A stretch of 64,000 bases of DNA from Candidatus Pantoea gossypiicola. Lineage in GTDB: Bacteria > Pseudomonadota > Gammaproteobacteria > Enterobacterales > Enterobacteriaceae. Position numbers and translations under genes: made by a program. The notes beneath the pieces were generated by a model, which had not been told where the DNA came from, made no database searches, and saw nothing but the letters and a program-made list of their open reading frames with translations. The stretch covers positions 124,001-188,000 of the forward strand of contig NZ_VWVM01000001.1 in assembly GCF_008632075.1 (NCBI RefSeq), in the 5' to 3' direction. How positions within the stretch are numbered: the stretch's first letter is position 1; every line of letters starts with the position of its first letter. This document shows, one piece after another, positions 50,089-59,109 of the stretch.

Positions 50089-51843
50089 ATGGTAACCAAC
50101 CGGCAGCGCTACCGCGAAAAAGTCTCCCAGATGATCAGTTGGGGGCACTGGTTTGCTCTGTTTAATATCTTATTCGCGCTGATTTTAGGCAGTCGCTACC
50201 TGTTGGTCGCCGACTGGCCTTCTTCGCTGGCGGGGCGTATTTACGCCTATACCAGCTGGATTGGCCATTTCAGTTTTGTCGTGTTTGCCGCCTATCTGCT
50301 GATTATCTTCCCGCTGACCTTTGTGGTGATGTCGCAACGGCTGATGCGGGTGTTATCTGCGGTGGTCGCTACTGCCGGGTTAACGCTGGTGATGGTCGAC
50401 AGTGCGGTATTCAGCCGCTTCCACCTGCACCTTAATCCGGTGGTGTGGGAGCTGGTCATTAACCCTGACCAGAGCGAGATGGCGCGTGACTGGCAGCTGA
50501 TGTTTATCAGCGTGCCACTGATTTTCCTGGTCGAGATGCTGTTTGCGACCTGGAGCTGGCAGAAGCTCCGCAGCCTCAATCGCCGTTCATTTGGTAAACC
50601 TGTGGCTGCGCTGTTTATCAGCGCCTTCTTTGCCAGTCACCTGATGTATATCTGGGCTGATGCCAACTTCTATCGCCCGATTACCATGCAGCGTGCCAAT
50701 CTGCCCCTCTCCTATCCGATGACCGCTCGCCGCTTCCTGGAACGTCACGGCTTGCTGGATGCGCAGGAATATCAACGCCGGCTGATTCAGCAAGGCGACC
50801 CGGAAGCGCTGGCGGTGGAGTATCCGCTGAGCGACATTACGTTCCGTGACGCCGGGACACGCAATAACCTGCTGGTGCTGACTGTCGATGGTCTGAACAA
50901 TGCCACGCTGGCCAAAGCGCTACCGCAACTCAATCAGTTTGCCAGCGAGAACGTGCGTTTCACGCAGCACTACAGCGCGGGTGATACGCCGGAGAAAGGC
51001 TTATTCGGCCTGTTCTACGGTATCTCCTCCAGCTATATGAACGGAATTCTGGCCTCCCGGACGCCGTCTGCTCTGCTGGGTGCATTGAGTACCCAGGGTT
51101 ATCAGTTTGGCCTGTTCTCCTCCGAAGGCTTTAATCCGCCGCTCTATCGACAGGCACTACTGACCGATTATTCACTGCCGGCAACCAACAGTCAGTCCAA
51201 CGCCAGCACCGTGGCGCAATGGCAGAACTGGCTGGAGAAACAGAAGGATTCGCAGGCACCCTGGTTCTCATGGATTGCCCTGAACGGCCCTGATGTGACC
51301 GGCGACAGTGCTAAAGCCCGTCAGCGCAGCTATCTGCGTCAGGCTCCGGCTGTTGATGAACAGATTCAGGCGGTACTTAACAGCCTGCAGGCACGTGATT
51401 TACTGAAGAACACCGTCGTGGTGATCACCGCGCAGCGTGGTCTGGCGCTGGACGGCAATCCTGACAGTGCCGGAAACCGCCAGACATTGCAGGTGCCGTT
51501 AGTGATTCACTGGCCTGATACCCCCGCGCAGACTGTTGATCGCCTTTCTGATCACCAGGATGTGATGGCAACGCTGATGCAGCGCCTGCTGCATGTGCGC
51601 ACCAATCCGGTGAATTACTCGCAGGGTGAAGATCTGTTTGCAGCGCGTCGCCGCCATGACTGGGTCGCCAGCAGTGAAGAGAATAAACTGGTTATTACCA
51701 CGCCGCAGGTGACGCTGGTACTTAACAACAACGGCAGCTATCGCGCTTATGATGCCCAGGGCAACGCGCTGAAAGATCACAAGCCAGAGCTGGCATTGCT
51801 GTTGCAGGTACTCACCGAGGAGAAGCGGTTTATCGCTAACTGA
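50089..51843 (+). CDS. yejM: Cardiolipin/LPS-regulatory inner-membrane protein YejM (PbgA, LapC)
   Basis: 584 residues: five N-terminal membrane segments (about residues 20-190), a linker, and a periplasmic sulfatase-like domain (LLVLTVDGLNNATLAKALP...HYSAGDTPEKGLFGLFYGI). The protein controls LpxC degradation through LapB and FtsH in response to periplasmic LPS. Catalytic sulfatase metal ligands are partly missing, as usual for this family. Essential in E. coli. Second gene after yejL. Confidence 0.95.
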   Translation: MVTNRQRYREKVSQMISWGHWFALFNILFALILGSRYLLVADWPSSLAGRIYAYTSWIGHFSFVVFAAYLLIIFPLTFVVMSQRLMRVLSAVVATAGLTLVMVDSAVFSRFHLHLNPVVWELVINPDQSEMARDWQLMFISVPLIFLVEMLFATWSWQKLRSLNRRSFGKPVAALFISAFFASHLMYIWADANFYRPITMQRANLPLSYPMTARRFLERHGLLDAQEYQRRLIQQGDPEALAVEYPLSDITFRDAGTRNNLLVLTVDGLNNATLAKALPQLNQFASENVRFTQHYSAGDTPEKGLFGLFYGISSSYMNGILASRTPSALLGALSTQGYQFGLFSSEGFNPPLYRQALLTDYSLPATNSQSNASTVAQWQNWLEKQKDSQAPWFSWIALNGPDVTGDSAKARQRSYLRQAPAVDEQIQAVLNSLQARDLLKNTVVVITAQRGLALDGNPDSAGNRQTLQVPLVIHWPDTPAQTVDRLSDHQDVMATLMQRLLHVRTNPVNYSQGEDLFAARRRHDWVASSEENKLVITTPQVTLVLNNNGSYRAYDAQGNALKDHKPELALLLQVLTEEKRFIAN

Positions 51844-51874
51844 TTAATTATCAGGCAAATAGTTTGCAGGTATC

Positions 51875-51902
51875 TTGCATTCATGACGATAACCAGTAGA
51901 CT
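51875..51902 (+). promoter_or_regulatory. Promoter of tRNA-Pro
   Basis: TTGCAT and TAGACT with a 16-base spacer, ending 15 bases before the mature tRNA 5' end. Confidence 0.65.
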
Positions 51903-51916
51903 TATCTTCCAGTGTT

Positions 51917-51993
51917 CGGCACGTAGCGCAGCCTGGTAGCGCACGGTCATGGGGTGTCCGGGGTCGGAGGTTCAAATCCTCTCGTGCCGACCA
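51917..51993 (+). tRNA. proL: tRNA-Pro, anticodon GGG
   Basis: 77 nt starting CGGCACG, with the D-arm GCGCAGCCTGGTAGCGC, the anticodon loop ATGGGGT (anticodon GGG, reading CCC and CCU), T-arm GGAGGTTCAAATCCTC and an encoded CCA end. Only single-base changes separate it from E. coli proL, which sits at the same place after yejM. A promoter precedes it and a terminator follows. Confidence 0.97.
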
Positions 51994-52002
51994 AATTCCC
52001 CG

Positions 52003-52029
52003 AAAAGCAGCCCAAAAGGCTGCTTTTTT
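52003..52029 (+). terminator. Terminator of tRNA-Pro
   Basis: AAAAGCAGCC, loop CAAAA, GGCTGCTTTT, with a run of six T: a 10-bp stem 10 bases after the CCA end. Confidence 0.93.
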
Positions 52030-52078
52030 CGTTTCTGTCATCAGACTTTAACTTTCCTCGCACGTCCAATAATCCGAC

Positions 52079-52089
52079 CTATACTTAAA
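52079..52089 (+). promoter_or_regulatory. Candidate sigma-S -10 element
   Basis: CCTATACTTAA fits the RpoS extended -10 pattern (KCTAYRCTTAA) at all but the first base. No clear -35 hexamer stands at the right distance, which is normal for RpoS promoters. It lies about 30 bases before the small ORF at 52117. Confidence 0.5.
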
Positions 52090-52116
52090 AGCATGTGGGT
52101 AACAAGAGGAGAGTTC

Positions 52117-52197
52117 ATGACATTCATCGAAAAAGACGATCCAACAGAAGCACCCGAGTCCGGCGATAAGCAACCTTCTCCGCCAGACGAAAAGTAA
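52117..52197 (+). CDS. Small acidic protein of unknown function (26 aa)
   Basis: 26 codons: MTFIEKDDPTEAPESGD followed by KQPSPPDEK. Acidic, proline-rich, no membrane segment. It has a strong ribosome site AAGAGGAGAG ending 4 bases before the ATG. A sigma-S-like -10 lies upstream and a terminator hairpin with T-run downstream, so the whole forms a compact transcription unit. I do not recognise a family. Confidence 0.5.
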   Translation: MTFIEKDDPTEAPESGDKQPSPPDEK

Positions 52198-52204
52198 CCC
52201 ACAG

Positions 52205-52230
52205 GGCCGCGATTAACGCGGCCTTTCTCT
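52205..52230 (+). terminator. Terminator after the 26-aa ORF
   Basis: GGCCGCG, loop ATTAA, CGCGGCC, followed by TTTCTCT, 8 bases past the stop codon. Confidence 0.8.
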
Positions 52231-52432
52231 GTTACGACGTCTCATGGCTTCACATTCAGATTAATCCCGAACGGGGTTAGCATTCCTCATGAAATCAGCA
52301 GGTTATCTCTTGCAAAAAAGCCTGACCCGCTTCACAAAAGTCGTCGCCCGCTGCGCTTTTTCATCAAAGTGAAACAAAAATGTCACATAAAATAACTACT
52401 CTGAACTTCCCAGAAATTGACGGATAATTTTT

Positions 52433-52636
52433 ATGGCGATCAAAGCGAAAAGCCTGAAAGATGCAGAAGCGTTACTTCATTCAGGCATTAGCAAAGTGGA
52501 ACTGGCGTATGACATTGGCAGCGACGATTTCTTTCGTCTGGCGAGCCACTGGTGCGACCGGGGTGCACGCATCAGCAGGGGTCACCACCATTTCGTTGTT
52601 TCTCTCAAGGGTTTTGCCATTCCTCCCAACGACTGA
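52433..52636 (+). CDS. Hypothetical protein (67 aa)
   Basis: 67 residues, MAIKAKSLKDAEALLHSGIS then KVELAYDIGSDDFFRLAS and a His-rich HWCDRGARISRGHHHF stretch. No family recognised. The reading frame has the codon pattern of a real gene, but the ribosome site is weak (GACGGATAATTTTT). It lies in the accessory interval between tRNA-Pro and the PPTase gene. The 235 bases before it (52198-52432) contain a terminator and nothing else that I can support. Confidence 0.5.
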   Translation: MAIKAKSLKDAEALLHSGISKVELAYDIGSDDFFRLASHWCDRGARISRGHHHFVVSLKGFAIPPND

Positions 52637-52708
52637 TTGCGGCGGACTGCTTGCCCTGGACCATCGCGCCTGATTAAATGCCTTTTTAGGTTCTGATGAT
52701 GGTTTCGC

Positions 52709-53425
52709 ATGCGCTATCCTGACCTGCCGCTGCCGCCTGTTGCAGGCGGCTTTATCCTTTCCTGTCATCTTAACCACAGCGATCCTTTGCTGGCAGTGAG
52801 TCACTTTGACCCACAAAAATATCATGACGCGCTGGCTGTCGAATGGCGTATTCCGCTGCCCGCCCGACTGCAGCAGGCGGTCAATAAAAGACGTGCGGAA
52901 TATCTCGCCAGCCGATTGCTTGCCCGGTCAGTAATGGCAGAACTGGGCATTGATGATTTCATTCTGACCAACGCGCCTGACCGATCTCCCTGCTGGCCCG
53001 CTGGCATTCAGGCGTCACTGTCTCACAGCGCCGGTATCGTCGTGGTGGCGGCTACCCGTCAGCCCTGTGCTATCGGGGTCGACGTCGAGCAGCTCATGTC
53101 GGAGACCACCGCGCAGGAAACGGCAACGCTGTTGATGAATGAGCAGGAACAGCAGCTGTTGCAGACACTGCCCATCTCCTTCAGTGCGGCCGCTACCCTG
53201 CTCTTCTCGCTCAAAGAGAGCGTATATAAAGCGCTATGGCCACAACTGCATCAGCCGATGGACTTTCTGGATGCGGCACTGACGTCCGTAGATTTCGCGC
53301 AGCAAAGTGCCACGTTGCGCCTGACTCAGCACTTCAGTGAGCGTTTTGCGAGGGGGACGTTACTGGAAGCGGACTTTATGTGGCAGGAGACTCAGGTGAT
53401 CACCCTGGTCTCGCATAGGCTTTAA
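52709..53425 (+). CDS. 4'-phosphopantetheinyl transferase (EntD/Sfp superfamily)
   Basis: 238 residues. Motif IGVDVE (magnesium-binding, around Asp-125 and Glu-127) and FSLKESVYKA (around Lys-169, Glu-170) are the PPTase signatures; RRAEYLASRLLAR and LSHSAG are the EntD-type N-terminal blocks. It activates carrier proteins of NRPS, PKS or siderophore systems by attaching phosphopantetheine. No such megasynthase or enterobactin gene is in the window, so its client is elsewhere. Convergent with yojI. Confidence 0.88.
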   Translation: MRYPDLPLPPVAGGFILSCHLNHSDPLLAVSHFDPQKYHDALAVEWRIPLPARLQQAVNKRRAEYLASRLLARSVMAELGIDDFILTNAPDRSPCWPAGIQASLSHSAGIVVVAATRQPCAIGVDVEQLMSETTAQETATLLMNEQEQQLLQTLPISFSAAATLLFSLKESVYKALWPQLHQPMDFLDAALTSVDFAQQSATLRLTQHFSERFARGTLLEADFMWQETQVITLVSHRL

Positions 53426-53455
53426 AAAACCGGCTAAACAAGAATATTTAGCCGG
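53423..53455 (-). terminator. Terminator of the yojI operon
   Basis: On the minus strand CCGGCTAAA pairs with TTTAGCCGG (8-nt loop) and is followed by six T. It lies over the end of the convergent PPTase gene. Confidence 0.85.
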
Positions 53456-53580
53456 GGTAAACACAGACGAAAGAAGACGTTTCAGGATGGCAGAAACCGA
53501 CGTTTCTGCTGATTGCTAAAGTAGCCTGTCTGACGCGCAGCACGCCAGTGCGCTTTTCTGCTAAGTTTTGCCAGCTGCCG

Positions 53581-55233
53581 TCAAAGCCCGGTGTCGGTGC
53601 GCTTTACCGAGTCGAGCGTGGCGAGATCGCGCTCATTTCCGGTCAGCTCCGTTAACTGGCCTTCGCGCATCTCCAGCAGCCGATCGGCATGAATGAAGTA
53701 GTGATCGTCATGACTGATGGCAAACACCGTTTTACCGGCCTGCTGCAACCACGGCAGCAGCTCGCGATAGAAGATGCGGCGAAAATGGGGATCCTGATCT
53801 GCCGCCCATTCATCCAGTAACAGCACATCGCGCTCTTCCGCCACCGCCAGCAGCAGTGCCAGTCGCTTACTCTGCCCTTTAGATAGCCGCAGGTTCAGCA
53901 CTTTGTTGCCTTCAATCTTCAGCTTATCCTGCATCTTCAGCCGCTCCAGCCACTGCTGCACCAGCGCCGGATTGGCCGCAACCCCGTCCCGCCCGATTAA
54001 CCGGTCAAACAGATGTAAGTCGGTAAAGACCGCCGAAAACTGACTGCGCCACACATCCAGCTCGTCTGCCGTGATCGTTTTACCATCCAGCAGCAGCGTG
54101 CCGGACTGCGGCTGATACAGCCCGGTCAGCAGCATCGCCAGCGTCGATTTCCCGCTGCCGTTGCCGCCAATCAGAAACACCAGTTCCCCGCGGCGCAGCG
54201 TCAGGTTAATTGGTCCAACCTGGAAGCCATTATCACCATAGTGAAAAGAGACATCGCGCAGCTCCAGTGTCTGCCAGTCAGAGACAGCAGATGGCGCGTG
54301 AAAGCCGGGCTGATAAGGCGCAAGGTCAAAGGCGTTGAGCTTACGGAAAGCGACCTGGGCGCTGAGCAACGTCGGTAACGCACCCACCGCCGAGAGCAGC
54401 GGCGTGCGTAAGAACAACAGCGTCAGGGAAAAGGTGGCGGCGACGGCGGTATTAGCCCAGCCCAGGCTGTTGGCCATAAAAAAGACCATGCCGATAGCGC
54501 CTAAGGTCATGATATTTGACCAGTTAACCGCACTGAGATGGTATGTATCTGCGCGTACAATATGGTGACGCCAGGCGCGGGCATCCTCCTGATACACGGT
54601 GTCATAGACCTGCTGTGCACGGGAGCGGTTAAGCTGCAGCTCTTTGCGCCCTTCAATCACCGTCTGGTAATCGCGATAGAGGTTATCTTCGATTTCACGC
54701 AGCTTTGCCATGTGCTGATAGACGCGTGAAACCAGCATCCAGCCGCCCACCAGCGTGACAGCCAGCCAGAGACTGGTCACCAGCAACATTTTTGGCGACA
54801 GCCAGGCGAGATAAAGTGCCGAGCCAAGCGTAATGATGACGCCCTGAAACAGCTCCGGCAGGCGCACAAAGGCCAGTGTAATCGCCCGCACATCGCTGGT
54901 CAGTCCTGCCAGCAACTGCGCACTGCCAAGTTGCTCAATGCGTTCAACCCGGGAATCGAGGATACGCTTAATAAATTCGCCGCGCAGTCGCCAGACAAAC
55001 TGATGGCCGAGCATCGTCAGCGCCAGCTGCGAGGCCAGCGTCACCGCCATCAGCACCACCAGCTGCAACAGAAACTGCGGCAATACCGCAAAGGAGGTGT
55101 TAATGGCAACAATCATTTCGCGGTTGATAAAGGCGATCATGCCGATACCCAGCACGGCGCTTAACAACGTCAGCGCAATCACCCCGATAAAAGGCCAGCG
55201 GAACTGGCGAAAAACAACGCTTAACAACGTCAT
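53581..55233 (-). CDS. yojI: YojI/SyrD-family peptide-exporting ABC transporter
   Basis: 550 residues with N-terminal six-helix membrane domain and a C-terminal ATPase. Walker [13 protein letters not shown], signature LSKGQSKR, Walker [14 protein letters not shown] and the H-loop region ISHDDHYF are present, the pattern of the cyclic-peptide exporter (SyrD, PvdE, YojI) group. E. coli YojI exports microcin J25 with TolC. It stands upstream of alkB-apbE in the same order as E. coli, where ada also belongs to the cluster but is missing here. Confidence 0.93.
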   Translation of the reverse strand: MTLLSVVFRQFRWPFIGVIALTLLSAVLGIGMIAFINREMIVAINTSFAVLPQFLLQLVVLMAVTLASQLALTMLGHQFVWRLRGEFIKRILDSRVERIEQLGSAQLLAGLTSDVRAITLAFVRLPELFQGVIITLGSALYLAWLSPKMLLVTSLWLAVTLVGGWMLVSRVYQHMAKLREIEDNLYRDYQTVIEGRKELQLNRSRAQQVYDTVYQEDARAWRHHIVRADTYHLSAVNWSNIMTLGAIGMVFFMANSLGWANTAVAATFSLTLLFLRTPLLSAVGALPTLLSAQVAFRKLNAFDLAPYQPGFHAPSAVSDWQTLELRDVSFHYGDNGFQVGPINLTLRRGELVFLIGGNGSGKSTLAMLLTGLYQPQSGTLLLDGKTITADELDVWRSQFSAVFTDLHLFDRLIGRDGVAANPALVQQWLERLKMQDKLKIEGNKVLNLRLSKGQSKRLALLLAVAEERDVLLLDEWAADQDPHFRRIFYRELLPWLQQAGKTVFAISHDDHYFIHADRLLEMREGQLTELTGNERDLATLDSVKRTDTGL

Positions 55234-55328
55234 GCAGGCAATCCATCAGCTAAAAACAGCCTGCAGTGTAAAGGGATGCCAAATGATAGCAATAGTTATT
55301 CTCACCACGCCATGACCGGCGTGACGGG

Positions 55329-55970
55329 TCAAAAGGCGCGGCGAAACGTCAGGTTATAACGCCATGGACCGGCCAGCGGATGAACGCCTGGCTTCAGCGG
55401 CAGAATGCCGTGGTAACGCAGGCGCGACGGCCCGCCCCATACCACAATATCACCATGTTCCAGCAGCACACGCTGAGTTGTGTCACCGCGCTCGAAGCCG
55501 CCAAACTGGAAAACCGCAGGCAAGCCCAGCGACACCGAAACGATAGGCTGGCGCAGATCTTTCTCATCTTTATCCTGATGCAGCGTCAGCTTCGCGCCCG
55601 GTTCATAGCGATTAAGCAGGCAGGCATCCGGATTAAAGTCAGAGAACCCTGCCTCTGATGCCGCCTGCTGTGCCAGAGTACGAAACAGGGGCGGCATGGG
55701 TGGCCATTGACGTCCGTTCAGGTTGTCCTGCTGCTGATAATTGTAGCCACGTGAATCCACCGACCAGCCAAAATCGCCGCAGTTGGTCATCGCCACCGAC
55801 ATGCGATGACCGCCGGGCGTAATGCGATGGGCAAACGGGTTCTGTTCCGCAATGGTCATGATCTGCTGATAAAGCGCTTCTGCATCTTCGCGCGCGCGAC
55901 GCCGCAGGATCACGGCACCTTCAGCCAGCGGCTCCTGCCAGGGTTGCTCTTCACTAAAAAGATCTAACAT
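55329..55970 (-). CDS. alkB: Alkylated-DNA dioxygenase AlkB
   Basis: 213 residues, an Fe(II)/2-oxoglutarate dioxygenase that removes methyl groups from 1-methyladenine and 3-methylcytosine. The iron triad is His-131, Asp-133 (HQDKDE) and His-187, with 2-oxoglutarate-binding Arg residues (about 204 and 210) in the C-terminal RYNLTFRR. It overlaps apbE by one base at its start, as a translationally coupled pair. The ada gene that E. coli pairs with alkB is absent. Confidence 0.96.
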   Translation of the reverse strand: MLDLFSEEQPWQEPLAEGAVILRRRAREDAEALYQQIMTIAEQNPFAHRITPGGHRMSVAMTNCGDFGWSVDSRGYNYQQQDNLNGRQWPPMPPLFRTLAQQAASEAGFSDFNPDACLLNRYEPGAKLTLHQDKDEKDLRQPIVSVSLGLPAVFQFGGFERGDTTQRVLLEHGDIVVWGGPSRLRYHGILPLKPGVHPLAGPWRYNLTFRRAF

Positions 55971-57016
55971 CAGGGTTCTCCGGATTTGTCGGGGATCAGG
56001 AAGGCTGCAAACTGCGGCGACATCCAGCTGACAAATTTATCGCCCTGCTTACTGATCAGATAGACCGCCAGATGCTCTTTTATCGCCAGCGCTTTGGCTT
56101 TTTCAGTGCCGAGTACCATCAATCCGGTATCCCAGCCGTCGGCTTCCAGTGCCGTGGTAGCGATCACCGTGGCGGAAACCAGTTTATGCTCAATGGGCCG
56201 CCCGGTAACGGGATCGATCACATGAGAAATGCGCTTGCCGTCCAGTTCATAATAGTTGCGATAGCTGCCGGAGGTGCTGATACCGTGTCCCTGCAAATCA
56301 ACGCGCGCCTGAACCGCATTTTCGCGATCGGTCGGTTTCTGAATCGCTACCCGCCACGGCTGCTGCTGCGCATTCAGACCACGGCTCAGCACTGCGCCCC
56401 CGACCGACACCAGATAGTTGTTGATGCCGAGCTGCTCCATCAGCCGCGCCAGATGATCGGTTGCGAAGCCCTCGCCCACGGTTGAGAGATCGACATAAAG
56501 GTCAGGCAGATCTTTCTGCAGCCACTGCCCGTCTGCACCCTGCACCACCCGCAGATGCTGTAACCCGGTCTGCGCCCGGGCAGCAGCGATCTGTGCCGCA
56601 TCCGGCGTATGACCAGGCTGTTTGGCCGGGCCAAAACCCCATAAGTTAACCAGTGGCCCGACAGTGATATCCATCGCCCCACCGGTTTTACGGCCAATTC
56701 GCAGAGAGGTGGTAACAATATCCGCCATATTTTCACTCACCGGCTGTGGTGACAGATCCCGGCTCTGGTTGAAGCGCGATAGCACGGAATCGGCTTTCCA
56801 GGTTGAGAGTTCAGCATCGTCCGCGTCCAGCTGCTGTTGAATGCGCTGCTGCAGCTCCGCTTTACGTTCGATCGCCACACCCGCCAGGCTCACACGCCAG
56901 ACGGTTCCCATCGTTTTTCCTTCCAGTACCTGTGCGGTAGTTGCCGCTGGCTTATCACAGGCTGCTAACATCAGTGCTGACATCGCTATAAGCAGCAGAT
57001 TAATCTGATAACGCAT
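55970..57016 (-). CDS. apbE: FAD:protein FMN transferase ApbE
   Basis: 348 residues, a lipoprotein (lipobox LAAC, Cys-20) located in the periplasm. It attaches FMN to threonines of Nqr, Rnf and related proteins. GKTMGTVWRVS, MDITVGPLVNLWGFGP and SGSYRNYYELDGKRISHVIDPVTG are the conserved blocks. First gene of apbE-alkB(-yojI). Confidence 0.96.
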   Translation of the reverse strand: MRYQINLLLIAMSALMLAACDKPAATTAQVLEGKTMGTVWRVSLAGVAIERKAELQQRIQQQLDADDAELSTWKADSVLSRFNQSRDLSPQPVSENMADIVTTSLRIGRKTGGAMDITVGPLVNLWGFGPAKQPGHTPDAAQIAAARAQTGLQHLRVVQGADGQWLQKDLPDLYVDLSTVGEGFATDHLARLMEQLGINNYLVSVGGAVLSRGLNAQQQPWRVAIQKPTDRENAVQARVDLQGHGISTSGSYRNYYELDGKRISHVIDPVTGRPIEHKLVSATVIATTALEADGWDTGLMVLGTEKAKALAIKEHLAVYLISKQGDKFVSWMSPQFAAFLIPDKSGEP

Positions 57017-57188
57017 CTTTCCTCACATGTAACACTTTATTAAGCTCTGCTACAAAGCATAAACTTCGGGTAAATTAGCTTAAATAGCGTTGAATATTTT
57101 TCTGAAGCACGAGAACATTCACCGGTCATCTATCCTGACCCCGCCTCCCGACAGGCGATAAACATTATTTCAAAGTAAGGAGCTACAG

Positions 57189-57299
57189 ATGATTTATGCG
57201 ATTCTCGTTATGGCCCTGGGCCTGTTTGTTTATGGAAGTTATAAAGTGGTCGAACAGCGTCGTCATCGTCATATGACACCCTCCCGACCGCGCCATTAA
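57189..57299 (+). CDS. Small single-span membrane protein (36 aa)
   Basis: 36 codons: MIYAILVMALGLFVYGSYKV, then a basic tail with VEQRRHRHMTPSRPRH. One membrane helix at the N-terminus and a positive C-terminus, so the tail is likely cytosolic. The ribosome site AAGTAAGGAGCTACAG is close to ideal. The gene stands alone, in the 430-base gap between apbE and the 64-aa ORF. Too short for standard gene finders. No family recognised. Confidence 0.6.
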   Translation: MIYAILVMALGLFVYGSYKVVEQRRHRHMTPSRPRH

Positions 57300-57405
57300 C
57301 AGGCCTGGCTGCACCTGATTGGGGCAATGCCTCTCTGACGCGCGCGGCAAGTGTACCAAAACGGGCGCGCCGTCAGTGGCTATGAGAGCGGTAAAGCTGG
57401 CATGA

Positions 57406-57450
57406 ATTCTGCACTGTTGAAACAGTGTTTATCTCTGAGAGGTGCAGAAT
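57406..57450 (+). promoter_or_regulatory. Inverted repeats covering the start of the 64-aa ORF
   Basis: ATTCTGCAC (57406-57414) is inverted as GTGCAGAAT (57442-57450), the latter ending in the start codon's AT. A second pair CACTGTT / AACAGTG (57412-57427) shares the CAC, so the two foldings exclude each other. This would allow translation control. Confidence 0.4.
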
Positions 57451-57643
57451 GAAAAATTCACAGAAGTGGCCGTCGGCATGGCATCACTGGCTGAGCTTTT
57501 CAGCCTTTACGCTGGCAGGTGTCGCATTTGAAGGTGCGCGATTTGGCAGTGTTGTGTCGTCTGTAACGACAGCACCGGAACCCACGAAGTGGCAAAAGGC
57601 TGAAGCGCTCAGCCCGGAAGGCGATGCAGGAGCGCAGCGGTAA
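57449..57643 (+). CDS. Hypothetical protein (64 aa)
   Basis: 64 residues: MKNSQKWPSAWHHWLSFSA, a weakly hydrophobic stretch FTLAGVAFEGARFGSVVSSV, and a charged tail EALSPEGDAGAQR. It starts after GAGAGGTGCAG, and its start codon sits in an inverted repeat. A 9-bp hairpin (GGAGCGCAG / CTGCGCTCC, 57629-57652) encloses the stop codon. No family recognised. The upstream ATG-like codons extend the frame to 57425 without a ribosome site. Confidence 0.45.
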   Translation: MKNSQKWPSAWHHWLSFSAFTLAGVAFEGARFGSVVSSVTTAPEPTKWQKAEALSPEGDAGAQR

Positions 57644-57673
57644 CTGCGCTCCCGGACAACTTACGCTGATAAC

Positions 57674-58786
57674 TCAGAACTGGTAAACCAGACCCAGTGC
57701 CACCACGTCGTCGGTATTGATACCGGCTGCGTCGGTGAACGCGTTGTCGTCCAGCAGGTTGATCTGGTAATCAACATAGGTAGACATGTTTTTGTTGAAG
57801 TAGTACGTCGCGCCAACATCGATATATTTTTTCAGATTCTGTTTGCCCCAGTTCTGAACATCGGTGCCGCGTGAGGTGACATAGGCCAGGGATGGACGCA
57901 GGCCGAAGTCGAACTGATACTGTGCAACCAGTTCCCAGTTATCCGCTTTATCCGCATAGCCATAGGCTTCAGAGTCGCTGCTGCCGAAGCGGGTTGCGTT
58001 AAATGAACGTGAGTACATTGCGGCCAGATAGACGTTGTTCGCGTCATATTTCAGACCGCCTGTGTACACTTCCGCTTTATCGCCGCGGCCAAGAATACCT
58101 GACGTTGCGCTGTTCTGATCGTTGGTACGGTCAGACTGGAAAGCCGCTGCACCAATGCCGAAGCCCTGACCCAGATCATAGGTGGTGCTCAGACCCCAGC
58201 CGTCGCCGTTCTGGCCCAGTACATCGCGGCCATTTGGTGATTCGCTGCTGTTGCCATTCTTGCCCTGATACTGGACAGCAAAGTTCCAGCCATCCACCAG
58301 ACCAAAGAAGTTATTGTTGCGGTAGGTCGCCATGCCGTTACCGCGCTGATACATGAAGTTATCCGCGCCATAGGTATCGCCACCGAACTCAGGCAGCACG
58401 TCGGTCCATGCGCCGATGTCGTAGGCTACGCCGTAGTTACGACCATAGTCGAACGAACCCGCATCCCCAAATTTCACGCCGGCAAAGCCGACACGGGTGA
58501 AGCTGTCGGCAGTGCCCTGAGACTCGGCGTTGTTCAGCGCGGCCTGATATTCCCACTGGCCGTAACCGGTCAGCTGATCGCTGATTTCGGTTTCGCCTTT
58601 GAAGCCGAAGCGAACGTAGGATTGGTCACCGTCAGAGCTGTCGTTATCAGAGAAGTAGTGCAGACCGTCAACTTTACCGAAGAGGTCTAATTTGTTGCCA
58701 TCTTTATTATAGATTTCAGCTGCGTTTGCTGATCCTGCTGCAACCAGCAATGCAGGGATCACCAGGGAGAGAACGCGACGTTTCAT
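57674..58786 (-). CDS. ompC: OmpC-type outer-membrane porin
   Basis: 370 residues. A 22-residue signal peptide ([22 protein letters not shown]) precedes the mature [23 protein letters not shown]. The 16-strand general porin pattern runs to the C-terminal LGLVYQF, whose terminal Phe directs Bam assembly. The loop-3 [14 protein letters not shown] constriction motif is present. Upstream OmpR-like sites and the divergent micF identify it with ompC rather than ompF. Confidence 0.95.
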   Translation of the reverse strand: MKRRVLSLVIPALLVAAGSANAAEIYNKDGNKLDLFGKVDGLHYFSDNDSSDGDQSYVRFGFKGETEISDQLTGYGQWEYQAALNNAESQGTADSFTRVGFAGVKFGDAGSFDYGRNYGVAYDIGAWTDVLPEFGGDTYGADNFMYQRGNGMATYRNNNFFGLVDGWNFAVQYQGKNGNSSESPNGRDVLGQNGDGWGLSTTYDLGQGFGIGAAAFQSDRTNDQNSATSGILGRGDKAEVYTGGLKYDANNVYLAAMYSRSFNATRFGSSDSEAYGYADKADNWELVAQYQFDFGLRPSLAYVTSRGTDVQNWGKQNLKKYIDVGATYYFNKNMSTYVDYQINLLDDNAFTDAAGINTDDVVALGLVYQF

Positions 58787-58897
58787 TTTATTACCCTCTG
58801 TTATGTGCCTTTATTATTTGCCACTGCTAACTGAATGATTAAAAATTCAGCCGGCAGGCCATTGTTGTTTTATAGCGGGCAATAATCCACCATGAAA

Positions 58898-58956
58898 ATG
58901 CTACTAAATCTCCAAAAGTGTTTCACAGATCGAAACAGTTATTTCTTAATGTAAAT
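58898..58956 (-). promoter_or_regulatory. ompC promoter with OmpR-binding region
   Basis: Read on the minus strand: TTTACATT (58948-58955), then GAAATAACTG and GAAACACTTT blocks at about 10-base spacing, followed by a -10 TAGCAT (58898-58903). The order and spacing mirror the E. coli ompC C1-C3 OmpR boxes. The leader from here to the start codon is about 105 bases. Confidence 0.65.
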
Positions 58957-59096
58957 ATCGGGGAACTAATAACCAGCACGGATCGATAAAAATCGGCGCA
59001 CGAATCGTTAATCTCAATTTGTATTGTTTGTTATCAAGAGGTTGCATCATATCCTTCTGAAGCACTGAATGATAAAACTTTTGCGGGATCTGGTAA

Positions 59097-59102
59097 TAGA
59101 AT
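59097..59102 (+). promoter_or_regulatory. -10 box of micF
   Basis: TAGAAT ends 7 bases before the predicted RNA 5' end at 59110. Confidence 0.55.
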
Positions 59103-59109
59103 AGTCCCC

